NCBI GenBank assembly: GCA_902802945.1
Contig: CADCOC010000007.1
Span: 1 to 59,567, forward strand
Length of the DNA: 59,567 nt
Direction: 5' to 3'
Source of the DNA: an uncultured bacterium
GTDB taxonomy: Bacteria; Verrucomicrobiota; Kiritimatiellia; RFP12; UBA1067
Shown: one piece after another, positions 19,608 through 28,137 of the stretch
How the letters are laid out: each line of letters starts with the position of its first letter
Numbering within the stretch: the first letter of the stretch is position 1
Translations under genes and position numbers: made by a program
The notes under the pieces: model-generated
The model's input: the letters and a program-made list of their open reading frames with translations, nothing else
Database searches by the model: none
Told to the model about the DNA's origin: nothing

Positions 19608-20942
19608 ATGCAGCAAAACAGTCTTTTGGAACGTCTCGCGGCACGCCGCCGATACGGCATGCGTCCGGGACTTGCCACGATGCGCGCCCTGCTGGACGCG
19701 CTTGGGAATCCGCAGGACTCCCTGAAGGTCGTTCACGTCGCCGGCACGAACGGCAAAGGCGCCGTGACGGCCATGCTCGACGCCGTGTTGCGCGCGGCCG
19801 GCTACCGCGTGTGCCGCTACACGTCGCCGCACCTCGTCTCGCTCGCCGAACGCTTCTTCGTGGACGGCGCGGTTGCGCCGACGGCGGAGTTGGACGCCGC
19901 GGCGGATGTTGTGTTCCCCGTGGTTGAGCGCCTTGAGAGTGAGAAGGGCTTGGAGGTGACGTTCTTCGAGTGTCTCACTGCTGTTGCCTTCGTTCTGTTC
20001 GCGCGCGTGAAGCCGGACTACGTGGTGCTTGAGACGGGCCTAGGCGGACGCCTTGATGCGACGAACGTGGCGTCGAACGTGCTCGTGAGCGTCATCACGC
20101 ACATCGGCCTCGACCACTGCGACTGGCTGGGCGATACGCACGCGGCGATCGCGGAGGAGAAGGCGGGCATCATCAAGCCAGGGCGTCCGGTCGTGTGCGG
20201 CACGATGCCAGAGAGCGCGAAGGAGACGATCGAGCGGTTCGCGTCGCTGAACGGCTCCGCGTTCTACTCGGTGGCGGATCACGTATCCGTGGTGAAGACC
20301 TCCCCGCTCGTCGCCACCACGGCGCACCGCAACCTGCCGCCGATCAACCTTGCGCTCTTCGGAGCGTTCCAGACAGAGAACGCGCTCACGGTGTTGACAG
20401 CGGTGGATGCCCTCGTGCAGGACTGCGGCTTGAAAATCTCCGACCACGCGATCGTTGATGGGCTGGAACACGTCGTGTGGCCCGGACGCTGCCAGCGCGT
20501 GGAGAAGGACGGCGTGACGGTGATCGTGGACGGCGCGCACAATCCGGACGGCGCGATGGCGCTGCGCGACTCGTTGCGGCTCGCGCACGTGAAGGAGCCG
20601 GTGGGCCTCATCGCCGGGTTCTGCGGCGACAAAGACGTACTTGCGCACCTGCGCATCATGAGCGCGCTCGCGACGCGCGGCTGGGCCGTGCCGATCCAGA
20701 ACGCCCGTTCGCTCGACCCCGGCGACGTGGCGGAGCGAATGCTGATGGCGGGGTTCGCGGAGGCGGAGTCGTGCTCGTCGCTCGAGGCCGCGTTCGGTCG
20801 CGCGCTCGCGTGGGCGCGCACGTCCGGCGGCACGCTCGTCGTTTGCGGATCGCTGTTTTTGTCGGGCGAGGCACTCGTGGCGCTGGGCGCTTTCCCGTGG
20901 GAGGTCCGCACGCCCGACGAGAACGAACTCACTTTGCGCTGA
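19608..20942 (+). CDS. folC: Folylpolyglutamate synthase / dihydrofolate synthase
   Basis: The 444-residue Mur-ligase-family enzyme adds glutamate to dihydropteroate and folates. Seen in order: the family opening RYGMRPGLATMRALLDALGN, the P-loop HVAGTNGKGAVTAM, YTSPHLVSLAERF, the Mg-binding VLETGLGGRLDATNV, ITHIGLDHCDWLG, the EKAGIIKPGRPVV segment and the C-terminal WPGRCQR and DGAHNPDGA motifs. The ATG at 19608 lies immediately after a TATACT -10 and has no Shine-Dalgarno sequence, so translation is probably leaderless; the longer open frame would start upstream of the promoter. Confidence 0.93.
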   Translation: MQQNSLLERLAARRRYGMRPGLATMRALLDALGNPQDSLKVVHVAGTNGKGAVTAMLDAVLRAAGYRVCRYTSPHLVSLAERFFVDGAVAPTAELDAAADVVFPVVERLESEKGLEVTFFECLTAVAFVLFARVKPDYVVLETGLGGRLDATNVASNVLVSVITHIGLDHCDWLGDTHAAIAEEKAGIIKPGRPVVCGTMPESAKETIERFASLNGSAFYSVADHVSVVKTSPLVATTAHRNLPPINLALFGAFQTENALTVLTAVDALVQDCGLKISDHAIVDGLEHVVWPGRCQRVEKDGVTVIVDGAHNPDGAMALRDSLRLAHVKEPVGLIAGFCGDKDVLAHLRIMSALATRGWAVPIQNARSLDPGDVAERMLMAGFAEAESCSSLEAAFGRALAWARTSGGTLVVCGSLFLSGEALVALGAFPWEVRTPDENELTLR

Positions 20943-20950
20943 CTTTCCAC

Positions 20951-20979
20951 TTGCGCGTTTGGCAGAAAAAAACTATAAT
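20951..20979 (+). promoter_or_regulatory. Promoter of the surface-repeat gene at 21017
   Basis: TTGCGC (20951-20956), 17 bp, TATAAT (20974-20979). Confidence 0.6.
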
Positions 20980-21016
20980 TACACTCAAACCAAAACACCC
21001 CGAAAAGGATTTTGAC

Positions 21017-21586
21017 ATGAAAAAGATTCTGATGGCAGTCTGCACGGTGCTTGCATGCGCCGTAGTTTCAGCGCAGGAAGTTGCTCCTGCACCCGCGCCG
21101 GCTGCGCCGAGCGCTCCTGCCAAGAGCGCGCCATGGCCCGTGTGGCTGTCATTCAACTCCACGAAGAACATTGACGTGATCGGCCTGCGCCTCACGCTTC
21201 CGTACGGCGAATGCGAGAGCGTGACGGGTTTTGACATCGGCTTCTATGGCCGCTGCCGTTACTTCGAGGGACTACAGCTCAACATCCTCCGCAACGAGGC
21301 GCTGGACGTGATGGCCGGCATCCAGGTGGGTGTCTACAACTCAGCCGGGCGCGCGGATCTCACGGGGCTTCAGGTTGGCCTTTGGAACGAGGCGCGTTCA
21401 ATTCGCGGCGTTCAGGTCGGCATCATCAACGTGGCGGATACCGTGCAAGGAATTCAGTTTGGTCTTATCAACCGCACGGAGTCGATGTACGGGTTCCAGC
21501 TTGGCGGCGTCAACGTGATCCGCGAAAGCGAACTCGCTTTCTTCCCGATCGTGAACGTCGGTTTCGACTCCATCTCTCTGTACTGA
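21017..21586 (+). CDS. Secreted protein with LA_2272-type G-x-Q-x-G-x-x-N surface repeats
   Basis: The 189-residue protein has a signal peptide (MKKILMAVCTVLACAVVSAQ), an Ala/Pro linker, and then a series of imperfect 14-residue repeats with the core G-(I/L/V)-Q-(V/F)-G-(V/L/I)-x-N, for example GLQVGLWNEA, GVQVGIINVA and GIQFGLINRT. Such repeats resemble LA_2272-type surface-repeat proteins and should form a beta-solenoid. There is no lipobox. A larger lipoprotein with the same repeats is encoded at 49749. It has its own consensus promoter at 20951-20979 and good ribosome site AAAAGGA. Function unknown; probably envelope-associated. Confidence 0.78.
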   Translation: MKKILMAVCTVLACAVVSAQEVAPAPAPAAPSAPAKSAPWPVWLSFNSTKNIDVIGLRLTLPYGECESVTGFDIGFYGRCRYFEGLQLNILRNEALDVMAGIQVGVYNSAGRADLTGLQVGLWNEARSIRGVQVGIINVADTVQGIQFGLINRTESMYGFQLGGVNVIRESELAFFPIVNVGFDSISLY

Positions 21587-21598
21587 TCGGTCGTAGAA

Positions 21599-22804
21599 AT
21601 GAACGTCCGTCCTTTCCCCGCCGTCCGGCCCGCGCCCGCGCAGGCCGCGGCCGTTGCCGCTGTCCCTTATGACGTGGTGGACACCGCCGAGGCCAGCGCG
21701 CTCGCGGCCGGCAATCCCGTCAGCTTCCTCCACGTGTCGCGTCCCGAGATCGACATGCCGGACGGCACGGACTGCTCGTCGCCCGCCGCCTACGCTCAGG
21801 CGCGCAAGGCGCTGGACGCCCTGCGCTCGTCGGGCACGCTCGTGCAGGAAGCCGAGCCGCGCTTCTACGCCTACCGTCAGGTGATGGGCGACCACGCGCA
21901 GACGGGTATCGTCGCGACGTTCGACACGCAGGACTACCTCGCCGGCATCCTCAAGCAGCACGAGAAGACGCGCAAGGACAAGGAGGACGACCGCACTCGC
22001 CACATCGAGACGCTGAGCGCGCACACCGGCCCCGCCTTTCTCACATACAAGGACGATGCGGAGATCGACGCCCTCGTGGCCGCCGCCTGTACGACAGAAC
22101 CCCTCTACGACTTCACCGCACCCGACGGCATCCGCCATACGGTGTGGACGCTTCCCGCCGCGAGCAACGACGCGCTCGTGGCCGCGTTCGCCCGCATCCC
22201 CGTTGCGTACATCGCGGACGGACACCACCGCAGCGCGGCCGCGAGCCGTTACGCGCGCGAGCGCAACTTCGCGGGCGAGAGCCGCTGGTTCCTCGCCGTG
22301 GCGTTCCCCGCCTCGCAGCTGAAAATCCTGCCCTACAACCGCCTCGTGGCCGATCTCAACGGCCTCGACGCCGAAGCGCTCCTCGCGAAGGCGCGCGAGG
22401 TGTTCACGGTGACGGACGCCGCCGACGGTACGCCGACGTCCGGACGCCACGCGCGCATGTTCCTAGCTGGGAAGTGGTACGATCTCGCGTGGGAGGTGCC
22501 TACCGGGACGGACGTCGTCTCGTCGCTGGATGTCTCCGTATTGCAGGACCGCTTCCTCGCGCCGGTGCTCGGCATCGACGATCCGCGCACATCGCCGCGT
22601 ATTTCGTTCATGGGCGGAGTGCGCGGAACGGACGAGCTCAAAGGACGCGTCGAGGATGGCCGCAACGCCGTCGCGTTCTCCATGTATCCCGTCACTGTCG
22701 GCGAGATGATGGACATTGCGGACGCCGGGGCCATAATGCCTCCGAAGTCCACCTGGTTCGAGCCGAAGCTCCGCTCGGGGCTGTTCGTCCATGTCGTGGA
22801 TTAA
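21599..22804 (+). CDS. DUF1015 family protein
   Basis: The 401-residue cytoplasmic protein matches the DUF1015 family: PFPAVRP near the N-terminus, AVPYDVV, the NPVSFLHVSRPEID segment, FYAYRQ, HEKTRKDKEDDRTRH, the highly conserved YIADGHHRSAAASRYAR, and a C-terminal MPPKSTWFEPKLRSGLFVH. The biochemical activity of the family is unknown. In many genomes it sits near serine or D-3-phosphoglycerate metabolism genes, but no such neighbour is visible here. It starts 12 bp after the surface-repeat gene and overlaps the DUF2062 gene by 14 bp. Confidence 0.9.
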   Translation: MNVRPFPAVRPAPAQAAAVAAVPYDVVDTAEASALAAGNPVSFLHVSRPEIDMPDGTDCSSPAAYAQARKALDALRSSGTLVQEAEPRFYAYRQVMGDHAQTGIVATFDTQDYLAGILKQHEKTRKDKEDDRTRHIETLSAHTGPAFLTYKDDAEIDALVAAACTTEPLYDFTAPDGIRHTVWTLPAASNDALVAAFARIPVAYIADGHHRSAAASRYARERNFAGESRWFLAVAFPASQLKILPYNRLVADLNGLDAEALLAKAREVFTVTDAADGTPTSGRHARMFLAGKWYDLAWEVPTGTDVVSSLDVSVLQDRFLAPVLGIDDPRTSPRISFMGGVRGTDELKGRVEDGRNAVAFSMYPVTVGEMMDIADAGAIMPPKSTWFEPKLRSGLFVHVVD

Positions 22805-23339
22805 GTGGAAATGGCTGCGCCTGCGCGCGCGCATGATGCGCGAGAGGCATCCGCCTGAGTTCATCGCCCGCGGATGGGCGATCGGCATGTTCTACGGCTG
22901 CACGATTCCTTTCGGGTTCCAGCTCATTCTCTCGATTCCCACCGCCATACTTCTCAAGGGCAGCAAGGTTGGCGCCACGGTGGGGACGTTCATCACGAAC
23001 CACTTTACGATATTCGTGATCTATCCAGTGCAGTGCTGGGTGGGCAACAAGGTGCTGGAAATTTTGGGGCGCGACGTGATGTCCGTGGACAAGATCATCG
23101 CAGACCTCAACCATGTCAGGTCGCTGTCTCTGTTGTCTGGCGAGTTCTGGTCTGCCATTGGCCAGCTCGGCGGCACCGTGATGGCGTCATTTTTCATCGG
23201 CGGCGCGTTGTTGGCGCTTGTCTGTACGCCCCTCACATACTGGGGCGTGCTGCGTGCGGTACGGAACCGGCGCGCGCGCGTCGAGCAGCGGAGAAAAGAA
23301 CGGAGAGAAAGAAGAAATGGAAAACAACCCCAATGCTGA
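22791..23339 (+). CDS. DUF2062 family membrane protein
   Basis: The 182-residue protein matches DUF2062: an amphipathic N-terminus with RERHPPEFIARGWAIGMF, followed by the IPFGFQLILSIPTAILLKG segment, two or three hydrophobic helices and a highly basic C-terminal tail (RRARVEQRRKERRERR). It is probably an inner-membrane protein; its function is unknown. Its start lies inside the end of the DUF1015 gene and its end overlaps the aminopeptidase start by 23 bp, so the three genes are tightly packed and likely cotranscribed. Confidence 0.86.
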   Translation: MSWIKWKWLRLRARMMRERHPPEFIARGWAIGMFYGCTIPFGFQLILSIPTAILLKGSKVGATVGTFITNHFTIFVIYPVQCWVGNKVLEILGRDVMSVDKIIADLNHVRSLSLLSGEFWSAIGQLGGTVMASFFIGGALLALVCTPLTYWGVLRAVRNRRARVEQRRKERRERRNGKQPQC

Positions 23340-24387
23340 TCGTCTGGACGAATTGATGCGCCTCGCGGCGCGCCGGAGGCTGGACGCCGTCGTCGTGTTC
23401 GGCGAGGCGAATATTCGGTCGCTGACGGGCGTCGTGTGCGACAACGGCTGCCTGCTGCTGGACGTGACCGGCGGACGCCGCGTCGTGTTCTACACGGACT
23501 TCCGCTACGTGCCGATGGTACACCGCGTGGCCCCGTGGCTGCGCGTGCGCGAGACGCGGCAGGGCGTTACCTTCATGGACCGGCTGCGGCGGGAAGGAAT
23601 CCGTCCGAAGCGCCTTGGCTACGAAAGCTCGATTACCGCGAAACGTTACCTCGACCTGAAGAAGCGCTTCCCGAAGGCCGTCCTCGTGGACGTCAACGAC
23701 GACCTCCTCTCCAAGCGCGCCGTGAAGAGCGTGGAGGAGATCACGCGCGTCGCCGCCGCAGCCGCGCTGAACGACGAAATATGGTCGATGGCGCAGAAGG
23801 AGATCAAGCCGGGCATGACGGAGAAGGCGATCCAGCGCGTGATCCAGTCTCTCATGATCGCGCTCGGCGACGGCGAGGCGTTCGAGACGATTGTCTGCGC
23901 CGGCGCGAACGCGGCGGAGTGCCACCATGTGCCGGACGACACTGTTTGGCAGAAGGGCGAGCCGCTGCTCGTGGACATGGGCGTGAAGCTGGACGGCGTG
24001 TGCAGCGACATGACGCGCAACATCAAGGCCGCGCGTGACGCCGAGTACGCGAAGGTGTACGACATCGTGCTGAAGGCGAACGAGGCGGCCATCGCCGCCG
24101 CGAAGCCCGGCATGACGGCGGGCTCGCTCGACGCCGTGGCGCGCAATCTCATCCGCAAGGCGGGCTACGGCAAGGCGTTCGGGCACTCGCTCGGACACGG
24201 CGTAGGCTACGAAATCCACGAAGAGCCGTGCGCGCGGCAGAAGTCGAAGACCAAGCTTGAAGCGGGCATGATCGTGACAATCGAGCCGGGCATCTACCTC
24301 GAAGGCCGCCTCGGCGTGCGCATCGAAGACCTCGTGCTGATCACCACGACCGGCTGCGAGGTCCTCTCGCACTCAGCCAAGGTTTGA
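23317..24387 (+). CDS. pepP: Xaa-Pro aminopeptidase / M24 family metallopeptidase
   Basis: The 356-residue M24 peptidase has a creatinase-like N-terminal domain (residues 1-125) and the pita-bread catalytic domain. Metal ligands are visible in LLVDMGVKLDGVCSDMTRN (two Asp), GHSLGHGVGYEIHEEP (His) and TIEPGIYL and RIEDLVLI (two Glu). It probably removes residues N-terminal to proline. The ATG at 23317 follows AGAAAGAAGAA and overlaps the upstream gene; earlier in-frame codons would run through DUF2062. The length matches short cytosolic PepQ/PepP-type enzymes. Confidence 0.92.
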   Translation: MENNPNADRLDELMRLAARRRLDAVVVFGEANIRSLTGVVCDNGCLLLDVTGGRRVVFYTDFRYVPMVHRVAPWLRVRETRQGVTFMDRLRREGIRPKRLGYESSITAKRYLDLKKRFPKAVLVDVNDDLLSKRAVKSVEEITRVAAAAALNDEIWSMAQKEIKPGMTEKAIQRVIQSLMIALGDGEAFETIVCAGANAAECHHVPDDTVWQKGEPLLVDMGVKLDGVCSDMTRNIKAARDAEYAKVYDIVLKANEAAIAAAKPGMTAGSLDAVARNLIRKAGYGKAFGHSLGHGVGYEIHEEPCARQKSKTKLEAGMIVTIEPGIYLEGRLGVRIEDLVLITTTGCEVLSHSAKV

Positions 24388-24412
24388 CGCTCGCTGCAGA
24401 ATAGGGTATGAT
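24384..24412 (+). promoter_or_regulatory. Promoter upstream of leader ORF and kinase
   Basis: TTGACG (24384-24389, overlapping the pepP stop), 17 bp, TATGAT (24407-24412). Confidence 0.6.
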
Positions 24413-24420
24413 ATGACTTC

Positions 24421-24540
24421 ATGGCAAAGAAACGCACAGACATCAAGAACCCATACGGCGTCTCGAATCCCAGGACAATCCGCGACGGGGGGCTTTGGTA
24501 TGTCAACAAGGTGGCCCACGACCTTCGACACCATCAATGA
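24421..24540 (+). CDS. Possible 39-residue leader ORF, or displaced N-terminus of the kinase
   Basis: An ATG 8 bp after the -10 opens a 39-codon frame (MAKKRTDIKNPYG..., ending DLRHHQ). Its third codon positions are mostly G or C, as in real genes here, and the composition (Lys, Arg, Asp, aromatic) looks protein-like, whereas the kinase frame over the same bases reads as Ser/Thr-rich sequence. It overlaps the kinase start in a different frame. It could be a coupled leader peptide, or the true kinase N-terminus separated by a frameshift. Confidence 0.4.
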   Translation: MAKKRTDIKNPYGVSNPRTIRDGGLWYVNKVAHDLRHHQ

Positions 24541-26101
24541 CGCGGCGACCATGGCGGTCGGAACGGGTGCGCTCCTTGCGGGACGTTATCTTGTGGTACG
24601 CCAGCTTGGGCAGGGCGGCATGGGGAGCGTGTGGCTCGCGGAGGACACGCAGCTCGACAACAAGCTGTTCGCGATAAAGATGCTGCCGAGCATCCTGGTG
24701 AGCAAGAGGCGCGCGTTCCGTCAGCTGAAGGACGAGGCGCTCGTGGCGATGAAGCTCACGTATACGAACATCGTGACGCTGCGCGCCTTCGAGGAGAACC
24801 ACGGCAATCCGTTCCTCGTGATGGACTACATCGACGGCCAGACCCTCGACGATTACTTGGCCGAAGAGGGAAAACTCACGGAAGATGAAACTTTGAGAGT
24901 TTTGCGTCCTATCGCAGTCGCGCTCGACTACGCGCACGCGAAGGGCGTGGTACACCGTGACGTGAAACCCAGCAACGTGATGATCGCGAAGGACGGCACG
25001 CCATACATCCTCGACTTCGGCATCGCGCGCGAGATCAAGGAGACGGTGACGCGCGTGACGGGCAGGTTCTCAAGCGGCACGTTGATGTACATGTCGCCCG
25101 AGCAGAACAACGGCGCCGAGCCGACACCCGCGCAGGATGTCTATTCTTTTGCCGCGATGGTATACGAGTGCCTCGCGGGCAAGCCGCCGTTCTCGCGCGG
25201 CAACATCGAATACCAGATCATGAACACGGCGCCCGCGCCGCTTCCGCCGGAAGTGCAGTGTTCCTGCGCGGCCGCAATCATGGCGGGCCTTGCGAAGAAG
25301 CCGGAGGATCGACCGCCAACATGTGCAGCCGTGCTGGGCTGCGAGCATCCTCCGCACAATGAGGCGGCAACGCAGTTTGATACTGTGACAGGGCGCGTTG
25401 CCGCCAGTACCGGAACTGTGTCCGTTCACGGCAAAGTCCAACTTTGGGAGGGAGGTCCATACTGGGCCGAAACGAACATCGGCGCGGAGAAGCCTGAAGA
25501 TTACGGTTTCTACTTCTGGTGGGGCGACACGGTCGGTTACAAGCGCGAGGGCGACGCCTGGGTGGCGAGCGACGGTTCCTCTTCGGACTTTGAGTTCGCC
25601 GAGGGGCATACGCCAACTTGGGGCAAAAGCCTGTTCACCTTGAAGAGTGAGGGGTGGATTATTGAAGGTGAAGAAAGAAAATCTTTGCTTGGAAAGTTAT
25701 TTGGGTCTAGAGAAGAAGATAGTGTGCTGACTACGAAGCATGACGCGGCGCAGGTACATTGGGGTGGGGAATGGCGCATGCCTACGAAACAGGAACTGAA
25801 AGACCTCTGCAGCAAGTGCGACTGGACCTGGACGACAATGAACGGCGTGAATGGGTATGTTGTCTGCGGTAGAGGTAATTATGCTTCCGCCAGCATATTC
25901 CTTCCCTGTGCCGGCTTCGGTCACGGGGTGTCGTTCGGCCATGCCGGTTCGACTGGCGCCTACTGGGCGGCCGTCCCGTACTCGGACTACAACGACTCCG
26001 AGGCGTGGGACTTCGTCTTCAATTCGGGCAGCCACGCCGCGAGCTTCTACTACCGCTTCTACGGGCAACCTATTCGCCCCGTCCAAGGGATCCCCAAATA
26101 A
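24500..26101 (+). CDS. Ser/Thr protein kinase fused to a FISUMP/DUF1566-like domain
   Basis: The 533-residue protein starts with a Hanks-type kinase (about residues 25-285): glycine loop LGQGGMGSV, FAIKML lysine, HRDVKPSNVM, DFGIA and a MSPEQ activation segment. After a linker, residues about 310-533 form a domain with WAETNIGAEKPEDYGFYFWW and GGEWRMPTKQELKDLC and an ending RPV, the pattern of FISUMP/DUF1566 domains that usually sit on secreted lipoproteins. No membrane helix separates the two parts, so both should be cytoplasmic. The ATG at 24500 follows a run of G residues; ATGs at 24413 and 24551 are alternatives. Confidence 0.85.
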   Translation: MSTRWPTTFDTINDAATMAVGTGALLAGRYLVVRQLGQGGMGSVWLAEDTQLDNKLFAIKMLPSILVSKRRAFRQLKDEALVAMKLTYTNIVTLRAFEENHGNPFLVMDYIDGQTLDDYLAEEGKLTEDETLRVLRPIAVALDYAHAKGVVHRDVKPSNVMIAKDGTPYILDFGIAREIKETVTRVTGRFSSGTLMYMSPEQNNGAEPTPAQDVYSFAAMVYECLAGKPPFSRGNIEYQIMNTAPAPLPPEVQCSCAAAIMAGLAKKPEDRPPTCAAVLGCEHPPHNEAATQFDTVTGRVAASTGTVSVHGKVQLWEGGPYWAETNIGAEKPEDYGFYFWWGDTVGYKREGDAWVASDGSSSDFEFAEGHTPTWGKSLFTLKSEGWIIEGEERKSLLGKLFGSREEDSVLTTKHDAAQVHWGGEWRMPTKQELKDLCSKCDWTWTTMNGVNGYVVCGRGNYASASIFLPCAGFGHGVSFGHAGSTGAYWAAVPYSDYNDSEAWDFVFNSGSHAASFYYRFYGQPIRPVQGIPK

Positions 26102-26115
26102 CGAGCGCACTTCGT

Positions 26116-26169
26116 ATTGTTCACAAATATTCATTGCCAACATTGTTCACAAATCACAAATGTCAATTG
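26116..26169 (+). repeat. CACAAAT/CAATTG-family repeat, partial copy
   Basis: ATTGTTCACAAAT occurs twice here; 26142-26168 matches 15874-15900 at 26 of 27 positions. It lacks the second inverted arm found in the copy upstream of aroKB. Confidence 0.65.
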
Positions 26170-26278
26170 CGTAGCCGTGGTGGGGCGAGGCGTCCCGCCG
26201 AGCCGTGGTGACGGTTTGTTGTTTCCGCTTCGCTCGTGGGGGCTCGGGTTTTGGATGGTTAAATGATAGAGTAAAGCT

Positions 26279-26356
26279 ATGGCGAACGGCAAAATCTGCA
26301 AGGACGTCGCCGCAACCGGCGCGGGCGGTCAGACGGCGAGGCGGAGGGTGAAGTGA
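26279..26356 (+). CDS. Possible 25-residue small ORF
   Basis: ATG to TGA encoding MANGKICKDVAATGAGG followed by a basic tail (TARRRVK). It precedes a T-run. No ribosome site is obvious and nothing similar is recognised; it may be a gene remnant. Confidence 0.2.
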   Translation: MANGKICKDVAATGAGGQTARRRVK

Positions 26357-26453
26357 TTTTTTTTTAGAGCAGGTGTCAGATGGTGGATGGGTGATTGCCT
26401 AGCATTCATGTCGGGCGATGGTGCTCGACGGAAACAGAAAGATGAGGCAAATC

Positions 26454-26819
26454 ATGAACACGAAGAAAATCCTTGTTATGGCTCTTGCGCTGACAACCGC
26501 GACGTGCGTTTTCGCGCGGGGACACCACTACCACCACCACCATCACAGCGGGCTTGGCCTCGCGGCGGGCATCGTGGGCCTGACGGCGGCGACGGTCGCT
26601 CTCGCACACGACATCATCGCCCCCGATCCCGTGGTGGTCCCCCAGCCGACGGTTGTGGCACCTGCACCTACAGTCGTCGCCCAGCCGACGGTCGTGGCAC
26701 CTGCTCCTACAGTCGTCGCGCCCCAACCTGTCGTCGTTGCACCCCAGCCAGTGGTCTATCCGGCTCCGGTCGTCTATCCGCGCCACTACCACCGTCCGTA
26801 TCACTATCGCCGCTGGTAA
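26454..26819 (+). CDS. Small exported His/Pro/Val-repeat protein
   Basis: The 121-residue protein has a signal peptide (MNTKKILVMALALTTATCVFA), a histidine cluster directly after it (GHHYHHHHHSG), a hydrophobic helix (LGLAAGIVGLTAATVALA), then repeats of VVAPAPTVVAQPT and a C-terminus rich in Tyr, His and Arg (YHRPYHYRRW). The repeats are also visible as a roughly 36-bp repeat in the DNA. Function unknown; the histidine clusters could bind metal. An ATG at 26442 in the same frame would add four residues. Confidence 0.65.
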   Translation: MNTKKILVMALALTTATCVFARGHHYHHHHHSGLGLAAGIVGLTAATVALAHDIIAPDPVVVPQPTVVAPAPTVVAQPTVVAPAPTVVAPQPVVVAPQPVVYPAPVVYPRHYHRPYHYRRW

Positions 26820-26906
26820 TGGACCTGATGTGAACCTTGTTCGAATCGGCACAACCCTCGCGCCCCACCGGCGCGGGGGTTTGTATTCGTGGGGGCGGCC
26901 GGCATT

Positions 26907-26915
26907 TGGTATACT
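26907..26915 (+). promoter_or_regulatory. Extended -10 promoter of the LamG-like gene
   Basis: TTTGGTATACT, 19 bp before the ATG at 26935; GCAAGGAAAA between them is the ribosome site. Confidence 0.5.
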
Positions 26916-26934
26916 ATGCGGCGCAAGGAAAAAT

Positions 26935-28134
26935 ATGGCAACAAAATACCGACATTCCGGTTCGGGCTTGTTCAAGCCTGGGGCTCACGACGGCGCAGGG
27001 CGTATGGCCGTCGCGGTGGTCCTGCTGTGCGCCAGCATCTGCGCGAAGGGCGAGACCGTCACGGAGGCGCCGGATGCGTTCCTCGAATACATCGAGGCGA
27101 CGGGTTCACAGTACATCGACACCGACGTCAACGCCGAGACCGGTCTCAAGGCGTGGGTTGACTTCGCGTGGGCAAGCGGGGACATAAACGGCAAAGACTG
27201 GTCGCTCCTCGACGCCACAATCAACAACAGCGACTCGAACAAGCGCACGCGTTTCCTGATGTGCCACCTGTACGGCGGAGGCGGCAAGCCGCTCTTCGGC
27301 TACGGTTTCAAGCAGCGCAGGAACCCTGCCGGTTCGTCCCCGTTCGTCGGCGGGCAGCGCTGCGAAATAATCACCGACATGACCGACCCCGATTCGCTCG
27401 AGCTTTACCAGAACGGGGTGAAGACGTTCAGCGAAGAAGACCTGGAGACGTTCAAGACGAACGGTGTCGTCAATCTCCATCTCAATCTTTTCGTGTTTGC
27501 CTGTAACTTAAGTGGATCTCCCAGATGGCACAGCCAGGGCAAGCTGTATGAGCTGAAGATCTGGAAGAACAACCTCGAGAGCGGCGAACTCGACCTCATC
27601 CGCCACTATTTGCCCTGCAAGAAGGGTCGTCGCGCCGGGCTCTACGACAAGGTGCATGGCACCATTTCCTTCTCCTACAGCAACGAGGATGACAGCAACG
27701 AGGATTTCATTGCCGGCCCCGAGCTCGTGGCGGTGCCTGCGTACCTGGAAGGGGCGGACGACCAGATGAAGGCCAAATACAACGCCTGGGCGGCGACCTA
27801 CGGTCCCGACACCACCGGCGAGCACGAGGCGGCGTTTCTCCTGAACGTCGCGCAGACCGCGACGCCGGTGGAGCTACGGATCGTCGATGTCGAGGTTGTG
27901 GAAGGCGGCGCGCGGATACGTGTTGCGGCAGAGGCGGGCGGCAACGGCGTTGACCTTTCGCACGCCAACGGCGTCATTTATGTCGCGGCGGGCGATACCG
28001 TGACGAACCTTGTAGAGAAACCTGTCCCAAATCCGACCTTCTCCGGTGACGGACAAACCGCGACAATCCAAGTGCCATCCACCGCCGGCGCGTTTGTCAA
28101 GGTCGTGGTCGGCGTCTCTGCACCGTCGGAATGA
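26935..28134 (+). CDS. Secreted LamG/concanavalin-like surface protein
   Basis: The 399-residue protein has a late signal-like hydrophobic segment (about residues 24-38, MAVAVVLLCASICAKG) and then a domain starting FLEYIEATGSQYIDTDV, a signature of LamG-type jelly-roll domains in gut bacteria. The segment with GKLYELKIWKNN, LIRHYLPCKKGRRAGLYDKV and GTISFSY continues the same fold. Residues about 285-399 are a smaller beta-rich C-terminal domain without a recognised anchor. Probably exported and carbohydrate-binding. The long N-region before the hydrophobic segment is basic, so an alternative start at the Met of MAVAVVLL is possible. Confidence 0.75.
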   Translation: MATKYRHSGSGLFKPGAHDGAGRMAVAVVLLCASICAKGETVTEAPDAFLEYIEATGSQYIDTDVNAETGLKAWVDFAWASGDINGKDWSLLDATINNSDSNKRTRFLMCHLYGGGGKPLFGYGFKQRRNPAGSSPFVGGQRCEIITDMTDPDSLELYQNGVKTFSEEDLETFKTNGVVNLHLNLFVFACNLSGSPRWHSQGKLYELKIWKNNLESGELDLIRHYLPCKKGRRAGLYDKVHGTISFSYSNEDDSNEDFIAGPELVAVPAYLEGADDQMKAKYNAWAATYGPDTTGEHEAAFLLNVAQTATPVELRIVDVEVVEGGARIRVAAEAGGNGVDLSHANGVIYVAAGDTVTNLVEKPVPNPTFSGDGQTATIQVPSTAGAFVKVVVGVSAPSE

Positions 28135-28137
28135 ACC

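Larger units (their letters stand above)
26102..26453 (+). other. Gene-poor interval with repeats and a T-run
   Basis: This 352-bp gap holds a CACAAAT-family repeat (26116-26169), a GGCGTCCCGCC-type palindromic patch (26170-26210), a possible 25-codon ORF (26279-26356) and a run of nine T (26357-26365) that could end transcription weakly. No clear promoter for the following gene is seen. Confidence 0.6.
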
